Shown one piece after another: positions 1 to 4,454 of a DNA stretch of 6,917 nucleotides; positions within the stretch are counted from its first letter, which is position 1; every line of letters begins with the position of its first letter. The translations under genes and the position numbers were made by a program. Below the pieces are notes generated by a model. The model was not told the origin of the DNA, did not search any database, and saw nothing but the letters and a program-made list of their open reading frames with translations. This stretch comes from an uncultured Chryseolinea sp. (GTDB lineage: Bacteria; Bacteroidota; Bacteroidia; Cytophagales; Cyclobacteriaceae): positions 1-6,917 of the forward strand of contig CAMLER010000271.1 of assembly GCA_946478915.1 (NCBI GenBank), given 5' to 3'.

Positions 1-49
1 CCTTCCTCCCAGGAAGTAGTCTTTAATTAGCTTGTGCTTAATGCACGAA

Positions 50-82
50 AATTGAAGCAACGTTGGGGCTCGAACTTCAATT
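50..82 (-). terminator. Possible weak hairpin terminator over the stop codon of the small membrane protein
   Basis: An 8-bp perfect inverted repeat (AATTGAAG at 50-57, CTTCAATT at 75-82) encloses a 17-nt loop. On the minus strand it overlaps the TGA stop of the upstream gene and is followed by a short run of T. The stem is AT-rich and the loop is long, so termination here is only a possibility. A second small hairpin (CTTCCT-CCC-AGGAAG, 2-16) lies further downstream, next to the window edge. Confidence 0.22.
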
Positions 83-304
83 ATCATTTGATTTAGTGCG
101 AGTAATTGCCGGAAGAATTTTCTTAATCAGGTAGGTCAGCAGCCTTTTAAAATATTTGTCTAAATAAGCCATAAGACCGGCGGAAAGACAAGATGTAATA
201 ATATGCTCGGTGATAGACACACTGGCATCGCGAAAAAATATTAATCGCATCCCCAACATTATACCCAAATAGATAAAAAATAGAGCCCAACGATTTTCGA
301 CCAT
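77..304 (-). CDS. Small hypothetical membrane protein, 75 aa
   Basis: I do not recognise a named family. The 75-residue product has a hydrophobic N-terminal segment (about residues 7-24, rich in Phe, Leu, Ile, Met and Gly), a polar stretch with Arg and Asp (about 25-33), and a second, weaker hydrophobic segment (about 34-47). A basic tail with several Lys and Arg follows (about 50-75). This fits a two-helix inner-membrane protein with a cytoplasmic basic C-terminus. The composition looks like a true membrane protein and not a chance frame, and the ATG at 304 is the natural start. The start is preceded by an A/T-rich leader made of heptad repeats, with no Shine-Dalgarno. It lies on the same strand as the RraA-family gene, 256 bp away, with repeat-filled DNA between, so co-transcription is uncertain. 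No function can be assigned. Confidence 0.6.
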   Translation of the reverse strand: MVENRWALFFIYLGIMLGMRLIFFRDASVSITEHIITSCLSAGLMAYLDKYFKRLLTYLIKKILPAITRTKSNDN

Positions 305-314
305 AGTATTGTGT

Positions 315-341
315 AAAAGTTAAAGTTAAAAGTTAATTGTT
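315..341. repeat. Heptad tandem repeat, AAAAGTT type (reverse complement of the ACTTTTA family)
   Basis: This stretch reads as units of seven: AAAAGTT, a six-base AAAGTT, AAAAGTT and AATTGTT. It sits immediately upstream of the small membrane-protein gene on the minus strand. Its core GTTAAAAGTTAAT (325-337) is the exact reverse complement of 534-546, so the intergenic region is bracketed by inverted copies. Confidence 0.6.
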
Positions 342-415
342 AGTCATACTTTGTAGAGTTCAAAAAAAATAGTTAGCAATAAGTATGATCCGCCAAAAGA
401 TCAGGTCGCTGACCC

Positions 416-457
416 CCCTATACCTTATACCTTATTCCCTATTCCTCATACCCCTTT
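416..457 (+). repeat. Heptad tandem repeat, CCYTATW family, about six units
   Basis: Six consecutive units of exactly seven bases are visible, starting CCCTATA, CCTTATA, CCTTATT and CCCTATT and decaying to CCTCATA and CCCCTTT. The same family recurs at 2076-2110 on this strand, and at 1628-1654 and 1749-1771 on the other strand. The period is not a multiple of three in a gene context, and the region encodes nothing recognisable. Confidence 0.7.
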
Positions 458-499
458 TCTGAGAAACTATAGAATATAACAAAGTAGAATTAGTGATTG

Positions 500-517
500 G
501 GGCGATGCGCGCCGCCC
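500..517. repeat. Small GC-rich hairpin in AT-rich spacer
   Basis: GGGCG (500-504) can pair with CGCCC (513-517) around the loop ATGCGCGC. It is a sharp GC-rich island in otherwise AT-rich intergenic DNA between the two heptad families. There is no T-run on either side, so it is not called a terminator. Confidence 0.3.
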
Positions 518-523
518 GAGCCC

Positions 524-558
524 ACTATTAACCATTAACTTTTAACTAATAACTACTA
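524..558 (+). repeat. Heptad tandem repeat, ACTTTTA family, five units
   Basis: Five uninterrupted seven-base units are seen: ACTATTA, ACCATTA, ACTTTTA, ACTAATA and ACTACTA. The array stops two bases before the stop codon of the RraA-family gene (561-563). It is the inverted counterpart of the array at 315-341, sharing 13 identical bases in opposite orientation. Confidence 0.65.
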
Positions 559-560
559 TT

Positions 561-1487
561 TTACCACGTCCGCTTGCTCATCATCTTATCCACTTCTTCC
601 CGGGTCATCTTTCCTAGTTCAGGATGTTTCTCCAGCCACTTTACAAACTCCGCTTTAATAGCGTCAGTCCATTGACTGTCAATTTCTCCGGTCGTATACT
701 TTCCGGTACGAACCATTTCAAAACCGAACTTGTCTTTTCGGATCACAAATTCCGATGTACTCACAACTTGCTCGGCCATATGCGCCGGAACGAAAAGTAC
801 ACCTTCAACTGTAGCAATCACCAGATCGCCTGGAAGTACTACAGCACTACCTATGCGGATAGGAGTGTTAAGTCCGGTCAGCACCATCTCTTCTACAAAT
901 GAGGGATGAAAATCGCGAACAAAAGCATTGAAACCCTTGATGTTTCTGATCTCTTGCAAATCTCTCGAGGCGCCGTTAAAAACAACTCCGTTGCCGGATT
1001 TACTGAAAACGGAATTAGCCAATGTTGCACCCATTATACTTCCACCGCTGATTTTCCCATATGCGTCAGCGACGTACAAGTCACCTTTCGTAAGAATGTC
1101 GATAGGCCATGAGTTGGTGTTCCCTTTTCGTCCTTGTTGCGCGCCTCGTGTTTTGATATTCTTTTCTATATCGGGACGGCTGGGCATATACATCGCAGTA
1201 AGAGCTCTTCCTGCCATAGGCGTATCGTTGACTGTCTTCCAGTTGCCTTCAAACTGATTCAAATACCCCTCATTTTTCAACACCGTCCATGCATCATCGA
1301 CCATGATATGCTTCGCCCTCTCGAGCAGATCATCCGGGATCTTTGGTCGCCCATCTGCAAATCGCTCACCTTTCCATTCCGAGGTGAGGAAGATCAATTC
1401 TTCCTTAGGAATGGTTTGCGCGTGCAAATAAGATCTGCATGACATACTGCTTAGCAAAAGCAACAACGTGGCAACTTTTAGATTCAT
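561..1487 (-). CDS. Exported RraA-family protein (HMG/CHA aldolase-like fold), 308 aa
   Basis: The core (about residues 90-245) matches the RraA / 4-hydroxy-4-methyl-2-oxoglutarate aldolase fold. It has a Gly-Ala-rich helix from G153, then the conserved G-x-G-V-V-x-x-G-x-x-R-D element with G165, G167, G172, R175 and D176, and a C-terminal P-G-D-L-V-x-A-x-x-x-G-V-x-x-V-P segment (219-234). In aldolase members the Arg-Asp pair serves substrate and divalent-metal binding, and both residues are kept here. Other family members regulate RNase E, and older annotations say 'demethylmenaquinone methyltransferase', which is a known misnomer. Unusually, residues 1-24 are a typical signal peptide (Lys near the start, Leu-rich core, Ala-Gln at the end), so the protein should act outside the cytoplasm. 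At 308 residues it is longer than the usual 160-240, with an N-terminal domain of about 65 residues and a charged C-terminal helix. The family call is strong; substrate and pathway are unknown. No gene symbol is given because this is not the canonical rraA. Confidence 0.87.
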   Translation of the reverse strand: MNLKVATLLLLLSSMSCRSYLHAQTIPKEELIFLTSEWKGERFADGRPKIPDDLLERAKHIMVDDAWTVLKNEGYLNQFEGNWKTVNDTPMAGRALTAMYMPSRPDIEKNIKTRGAQQGRKGNTNSWPIDILTKGDLYVADAYGKISGGSIMGATLANSVFSKSGNGVVFNGASRDLQEIRNIKGFNAFVRDFHPSFVEEMVLTGLNTPIRIGSAVVLPGDLVIATVEGVLFVPAHMAEQVVSTSEFVIRKDKFGFEMVRTGKYTTGEIDSQWTDAIKAEFVKWLEKHPELGKMTREEVDKMMSKRTW

Positions 1488-1627
1488 GTGCTTTATGTTT
1501 AGAAATTTGAGGGCTGAAGATATTAATATTTATGCTTTCTAATGTATGATGTTATTTGATTTGCATTTAACAGGTGTAAAGGGTGTAACAAAGGGCAGGG
1601 GGCGTATATACGAGTTTTAGAAAAACA

Positions 1628-1654
1628 GGGAATAAGGATAGGTAATAAGTAATA
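1628..1654 (-). repeat. Heptad tandem repeat, CCYTATW family (reverse orientation)
   Basis: On the plus strand the units read GGGAATA, AGGATA (six bases), GGTAATA and AGTAATA, the complement of the CCYTATW family. GGTAATAA (1641-1648) can also pair with TTATTACC (1669-1676) to form an AT-rich hairpin. Confidence 0.55.
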
Positions 1655-1714
1655 TGATGACGATGCCGTTATTACCTTATTTCTTTAGTGGCAAAAATAA
1701 ACGATAAACTTTAA

Positions 1715-1727
1715 TCCTACTTTGTCA
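1715..1727 (+). repeat. Copy 1 of the 13-bp word TCCTACTTTGTCA
   Basis: An exact 13-base match to 1798-1810 in direct orientation and to 1983-1995 in inverse orientation. Shorter relatives (TACTTTGT) occur at 347-354 and, inverted, at about 479-486. Confidence 0.6.
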
Positions 1728-1748
1728 TGTTTGCGATTTTTGCAGGAA

Positions 1749-1771
1749 GGGATAGGGAATAGGGAATAAGG
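1749..1771 (-). repeat. Heptad tandem repeat, CCYTATW family (reverse orientation)
   Basis: The units are GGGATA, GGGAATA and GGGAATA followed by AGG, the complement of CCTTATTCCC-type arrays. It lies about 20 bp before a lone forward CCTTATT unit (1792-1798) that runs directly into TCCTACTTTGTCA. Confidence 0.6.
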
Positions 1772-1797
1772 CTCGCACTTTGAGACGCCATCCTTAT

Positions 1798-1995
1798 TCC
1801 TACTTTGTCAACTTGTGAAATGTGTATGCGCTACTGCCAATGCGCTCAATAAATGCAGGGTCACGAAGACCACAAAGAGAGGCACCACGAACACGACGCA
1901 GTTCTCGCCGTGCCCGTTGTGGGGCTTTGTGCCCGTCGTGACCTTGTATTTTATCAATCCTTTATTATGTAAATGTGTAAGCTGACAAAGTAGGA
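1798..1995. repeat. MITE-like palindromic element: 17-bp terminal inverted repeats around a long hairpin
   Basis: The ends are 1798-1814 (TCCTACTTTGTCAACTT) and 1979-1995, inverted with one mismatch. Inside lies a second, longer inverted repeat (1857-1898 against 1906-1945). The element is 198 bp, carries no reading frame and sits wholly between genes. No clear target-site duplication is seen outside the ends. The size and nested symmetry resemble a non-autonomous repeat or a structured RNA; which of these it is cannot be told from one copy. Confidence 0.45.
1857..1945. repeat. Long imperfect stem-loop, about 40-bp arms
   Basis: Left arm 1857-1898 pairs with right arm 1906-1945 around a loop of about 7 nt. 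The best blocks are GGTCACGA at the base (1859-1866 with 1936-1943), CACAAAG in the middle (1871-1877 with 1925-1931) and a CACnACG block near the loop (1883-1898 with 1906-1921, 12 of 16 positions). The arms are G+C-rich in an AT-rich region, and the text is itself quasi-repetitive (CACGA, CACAA, CACCACGA, CACGACG). The structure is perfect enough to fold in either strand's transcript. Confidence 0.6.
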
Positions 1996-2075
1996 CTAAT
2001 AAATAAAATATCCTTCATAGGGTTTGGCATGTAATTCCACCATAGGAAAAGAAATTGAAATCTTCTTTAGTTGCA

Positions 2076-2110
2076 CCCTATACCTTATTCCTTATTCCTT
2101 ATTCCTTTTT
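2076..2110 (+). repeat. Heptad tandem repeat, CCYTATW family, best-preserved array
   Basis: CCCTATA is followed by three identical CCTTATT units and a decayed CCTTTTT. It starts with the same CCCTATA-CCTTAT text as the array at 416-457, more than 1.6 kb away. Confidence 0.7.
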
Positions 2111-2268
2111 TCTACCATTGACAATGGCAGCGGGTACACCAACGATATGTAAAACATTTTATAGTGTCGCGAGGGTGTTCATGCAGCTGCGTCCAAGTTC
2201 ATGGCGCATCATACGGACGAGTTTTTAAAACCAGCGTTTTAGTATTCGGTTAATTTATTGTGGAAAAT

Positions 2269-2303
2269 AAAAACACCGGGCCACGTAGACCCGGTGTTTT
2301 TTT
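2269..2303 (-). terminator. Strong bidirectional rho-independent terminator for the metalloprotease gene
   Basis: AAAAACACCGGG (2269-2280) pairs perfectly over 12 bp with CCCGGTGTTTTT (2290-2301) around a 9-nt loop. On the minus strand the stem runs into a T-rich tail, 46 bp after the stop of the metalloprotease gene. On the plus strand it is followed by T's as well, so it can stop transcription in both directions, although no plus-strand gene enters it. Confidence 0.88.
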
Positions 2304-2348
2304 ATTGTATTTGAATACCTGATGAGCATGTCGCAAGTAACCAACCGC

Positions 2349-3272
2349 TCAATTGGCTGGCCAGCTCGCCCAGTTGCTGCAATGGCCTCCATTGTCAGAT
2401 CCGTTGATTTCGGTCTGAATACCGGAGTAAGCAGCATTCATCACTGCTCTGGGAGCGAAATGCAATTTGTTGTTGCCGTTGGTTCTAAATGCTTTTCCAA
2501 AATGGCCCTGGCTTAATCCGTGGCCGGCTTCATGGAGTGCAATCGTTTCAACATCATAATGATCTCCATCTGCCCACTCAAAAGTATCGTTGTAGTATAT
2601 CTCGCGCCAGGCTACATCTACTTTGCCGTTATTATCGGTGTCCACAGGATTGCCCTGATCGTCCGTAAATATTATTGTAAAAGTTACGCCGAGAATATAT
2701 TCGCTTCCGTCGGGTGCAATTAAATCAAAGAAATCTGCGGGAAGCCAGCCGGCATGTACAACATCGGCTACATAGTCGAAGCTTCCGCCAAAACCGAGCA
2801 ATGCGCTGACAAATCCCGTTGAGATTGCAGGGTCCGAAGGAACCCGGAATAATCCCAGCGTCGAGCATTCAACACCTTCCCAGGTCTGCATAGCGCGGTC
2901 AATAGCAGCAGTGGTCACGGCGACGGGCAGGTCCTCGGAGGGCCTTGTCTCATCGATGTAATAGGAGATGTCATCTGTACCATCCAGGCTTAGCCCGGGC
3001 ACAAAATCTTCGTCCAATTGTTTGTTACCGACATTGTTAAAATAAACGGTTCTACCGACTTGCCCGGACTCGGCGGTAGTCAAGTATTGAGCGGAGAAGA
3101 CCGCATATTGGGGATTCGTGGCTTCTCTCCCAGCGGATTGGTCCCTTGCCGGAAGCGCCATAAATACCGGGGAGTCGTCCACCGGCAGAAGCGTTTCAAC
3201 ATCATTTTCCTTTTCGCATGCAACGGCGAACATTAGCAGCGCTGCAAGCCCTGCGTTTCGTAGGTCTTTCAT
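2349..3272 (-). CDS. Putative surface lipoprotein zinc metalloprotease (metzincin/matrixin-like), 307 aa
   Basis: The motif HEAGHGLSQGH at residues 247-257 gives three zinc-binding His (247, 251, 257) and the catalytic Glu248, with the spacing of metzincins. A likely Met-turn follows at A-V-M278. The usual Gly at the eighth motif position is Ser254. Upstream, D211-x-D213-x-N215-G-x-V-D219 looks like an EF-hand-type calcium loop. Residues 1-19 form a lipoprotein signal ending F-A-V-A-C19, and the sequence after the cysteine (E-K-E-N-D-E) is acidic, resembling the lipoprotein export signals of Bacteroidota, so cell-surface display is inferred. Two other cysteines, 136 and 298, could form a disulfide. 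The middle of the protein (about 25-190) matches no domain I can name. The gene stands alone: 861 bp from its minus-strand neighbour, with its own terminator at 2269-2303. Its G+C is visibly higher than the surrounding intergenic DNA. The substrate is unknown; the protease call itself is solid. Confidence 0.85.
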   Translation of the reverse strand: MKDLRNAGLAALLMFAVACEKENDVETLLPVDDSPVFMALPARDQSAGREATNPQYAVFSAQYLTTAESGQVGRTVYFNNVGNKQLDEDFVPGLSLDGTDDISYYIDETRPSEDLPVAVTTAAIDRAMQTWEGVECSTLGLFRVPSDPAISTGFVSALLGFGGSFDYVADVVHAGWLPADFFDLIAPDGSEYILGVTFTIIFTDDQGNPVDTDNNGKVDVAWREIYYNDTFEWADGDHYDVETIALHEAGHGLSQGHFGKAFRTNGNNKLHFAPRAVMNAAYSGIQTEINGSDNGGHCSNWASWPAN

Positions 3273-3366
3273 AGATATAAGTTTAGGTTAATGAGTTATT
3301 GTGATTTGTATGACAAAGAAAGCTGCAGAATGTTTATTAATGATTCAAAAAGTAAACTGCTAGCAC

Positions 3367-3418
3367 CCGATACTAAGAACGTTCGTCCAAGCCTTGTTAA
3401 CCTAGCTTTTCGTATCGG
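3367..3418. repeat. Short inverted repeat CCGATAC / GTATCGG in the divergent region
   Basis: Seven-base arms (3367-3373 and 3412-3418) are 38 nt apart, with a palindromic GAACGTTC (3377-3384) inside. It lies between the divergently transcribed metalloprotease (starts 3272) and VOC (starts 3571) genes, where an operator or a structured leader could sit. It is short enough to be chance. Confidence 0.25.
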
Positions 3419-3502
3419 CAGACATCAAAAACAATTAGGGCGAACGATGAAGATCGGAAAAGACAGATAAAGCGATGGTAGAAATGATCCTGGTATTTGC
3501 CT

Positions 3503-3510
3503 AAAGGAGG
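3503..3510 (+). promoter_or_regulatory. Unusually strong Shine-Dalgarno, AAAGGAGG
   Basis: A perfect match to the anti-Shine-Dalgarno sequence lies 9 nt before an ATG at 3520. This is striking because the other starts in this window lack such a site and Bacteroidota rarely use one. It does not belong to the VOC start (60 nt away) but to a tiny frame at 3520-3552. Confidence 0.45.
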
Positions 3511-3519
3511 GTGAATGAA

Positions 3520-3552
3520 ATGAGTGCGTTTGTGTGGACTTTCGCGTTATGA
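3520..3552 (+). CDS. Possible 10-residue leader peptide frame upstream of the VOC gene
   Basis: ATG at 3520 opens ten codons (Met-Ser-Ala-Phe-Val-Trp-Thr-Phe-Ala-Leu) ending in TGA at 3550-3552, with the strong AAAGGAGG upstream at good spacing. The stop overlaps the start of another tiny frame as ATGA (3549-3552). That second frame (nine residues) ends at 3578, overlapping the VOC start codon at 3571. The chain could couple translation into the VOC gene. Such short frames arise easily by chance, and nothing but the ribosome binding site and the overlaps supports it. Confidence 0.25.
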   Translation: MSAFVWTFAL

Positions 3553-3570
3553 ATCATAAGTGTACAAATT

Positions 3571-4056
3571 ATGAGTAAACTCATTTCCCTTGCCTCGTGT
3601 ATTTTGGTCACAGTAACATTCTGCACCACCGTGCATTGTCAAAATACATCTGAAAATCAGCTAATGCCTTACTTTTCTGCTATTGTTGTCAAAGACGCCG
3701 AGAAGACGAGTTGGTGGTATAAGTCCGTCCTGGGTCTTGAGTCAACGAGCACGACCGAGAATCCTCAGCGGGGTTCCAAAATTATTGTACTGGCGTCAGA
3801 TAATTTAGTCGTTGAGCTCATAGAAGTTAAAACACAGGTTAAACGTGAAAATGTGCTTTTAGGGAAGCCTGAACATACTTTGATTCAGGGTTTTACTAAA
3901 ATTGGTTTTAGAATTCGTGACCTGGATGCGTACAGGCAGAAACTAATGGACTTAAAGGTTGAATTTTTTGGTGATGTCTACACTGACCCCGTATCCCACA
4001 AACGAAGTTTTCTCATTCAGGATCCTGAAAACAACCTGATTCAAATCTTCGAGTAA
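3571..4056 (+). CDS. Exported VOC-superfamily (glyoxalase/bleomycin-resistance fold) protein, 161 aa
   Basis: Residues 32-161 form one VOC module of two beta-alpha-beta-beta-beta repeats. The first contains V-V-K-D-A-E-K-T-S-W-W-Y-K-S-V-L-G-L (39-56), the classic 'V-x-D-x-x-x-S-x-x-F-Y-x-x-x-L-G' signature. The second begins near G112-F-R-I-R-D and ends with D151-P-E-N-N-L-I-Q-I-F-E161, the usual D-P-x-G-N-x-x-x-x-x-E ending. Residues 1-23 look like a signal peptide, so the protein is probably periplasmic, which is unusual for the superfamily. The His normally found in strand one (around 34-36) and in the second module (around 109-111) are not present, so the standard metal site seems incomplete; a metal-free binding role is as likely as glyoxalase activity. 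The ATG at 3571 gives a complete signal peptide and is the natural start. The gene is divergent from the metalloprotease and convergent with a tRNA gene 20 bp downstream. Substrate not determinable. Confidence 0.8.
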   Translation: MSKLISLASCILVTVTFCTTVHCQNTSENQLMPYFSAIVVKDAEKTSWWYKSVLGLESTSTTENPQRGSKIIVLASDNLVVELIEVKTQVKRENVLLGKPEHTLIQGFTKIGFRIRDLDAYRQKLMDLKVEFFGDVYTDPVSHKRSFLIQDPENNLIQIFE

Positions 4057-4075
4057 TAATTATAATTTGTGTAAG

Positions 4076-4147
4076 AGCCGAGAATGGGATTTGAACCCAC
4101 GACCTGCTGTTTACGAAACAGCTGCTCTACCGCTGAGCTATCTCGGC
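4076..4147 (-). tRNA. tRNA-Thr (anticodon CGT)
   Basis: On the minus strand a full cloverleaf can be drawn. The acceptor stem is GCCGAGA with TCTCGGC, the D-arm GCTC/GAGC, the anticodon stem GCTGT/ACAGC around loop TTCGTAA, and the T-arm GTGGG/CCCAT with loop TTCAAAT. The anticodon is CGT, reading the threonine codon ACG. The discriminator base is T. The 3' CCA is not encoded and must be added by the nucleotidyltransferase. The gene is a single tRNA, transcribed toward the VOC gene, with only 19 bp between them and no terminator visible. No duplicate of its 3' end is seen in the window, so there is no sign of an integrated element. Confidence 0.95.
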
Positions 4148-4155
4148 ATATTGTG

Positions 4156-4190
4156 CAAAGGCCTCGACGCGAATCTAATTCTTTTTCAAA
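4156..4190 (-). promoter_or_regulatory. Weak candidate promoter for the tRNA-Thr gene
   Basis: Reading the minus strand, TTTG (4190-4187) and GGCCTTTG (4163-4156) resemble the Bacteroidota -33 TTTG and -7 TAnnTTTG boxes. The second lies 8 nt before the tRNA 5' end. The spacer is long (23 nt) and the TA of the -7 box is missing, so this is only a suggestion. Confidence 0.22.
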
Positions 4191-4454
4191 ATTGACAGAA
4201 CGTTAACCCGTGTCATAATGTAAAAATTGTGGGGCATTGTCCTAATTTGGTCCCTTTCACGGATTAAGCTGTGCAATGGTGTCAACGGGGAGGAAAAGGC
4301 ATTAGCACCACCCCAATAATGTCTATTAGTCCTATAGGCAAACTAAAATGATAAAAATGCCGTTACACAAATACATTCAAACAGGGATGTCTATTAATGC
4401 TGGAGTTCTATATTTTTATATGTCAATAATTGTTTCACTAAAAAATCAATAAAC
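4191..4454. other. Intergenic region without recognisable genes
   Basis: Between the tRNA gene and the peroxiredoxin gene no frame looks real. The only repeats noticed are two direct copies of ATGTCTATTA (4319-4328 and 4387-4396), 68 bp apart. The last 60 bases before the peroxiredoxin are strongly A/T-rich, as expected for a leader. TATATTTT (4409-4416) partly resembles a -7 box, but no matching -33 element was found. Confidence 0.5.

Larger units (their letters stand above)
1488..2268. other. Long non-coding, repeat-rich intergenic region
   Basis: No credible gene lies in this roughly 780-bp stretch on either strand. It holds two reverse-oriented heptad arrays (1628-1654, 1749-1771), one forward array (2076-2110), and three copies of TCCTACTTTGTCA (1715-1727 and 1798-1810 forward, 1983-1995 reversed). 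A long imperfect hairpin (1857-1945) and a short palindrome CCATTG-A-CAATGG (2115-2127) complete it. The leader of the RraA-family gene (1488 to about 1560) is AT-rich and shows no convincing Bacteroidota -33/-7 promoter. The part from 2128 to 2268 shows nothing I can name. Confidence 0.6.

Noticed and set aside
928..1257. 109-codon plus-strand open frame opposite the RraA-family gene, with other overlapping frames at 624-902, 906-1112 and 1134-1442
   Set aside because: They lie antisense within a well-supported gene, have no recognisable domain and show composition typical of shadow frames.
1715..1995. TACTTTG inside the repeated 13-bp word as a Bacteroidota -7 promoter box (TAnnTTTG)
   Set aside because: The word has one base too few between TA and TTTG, no TTG is found at suitable spacing, and no gene follows the copies at a normal distance.
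300..2110. Repeat-rich intergenic regions as a CRISPR array
   Set aside because: The repeats are seven bases long without unique spacers of constant length, and no cas gene is present.
2115..2127. Palindrome CCATTG-A-CAATGG as a regulator binding site
   Set aside because: It is short, sits more than 100 bp from any gene end and is not in a leader; there is no second copy in the window.
4076..4147. tRNA gene as an attachment site for an integrated element
   Set aside because: No second copy of the tRNA 3' end, no integrase and no phage-like genes are seen in the window.
4319..4396. Two direct copies of ATGTCTATTA
   Set aside because: Ten bases in AT-rich DNA can recur by chance; no third copy, symmetry or associated feature was found.
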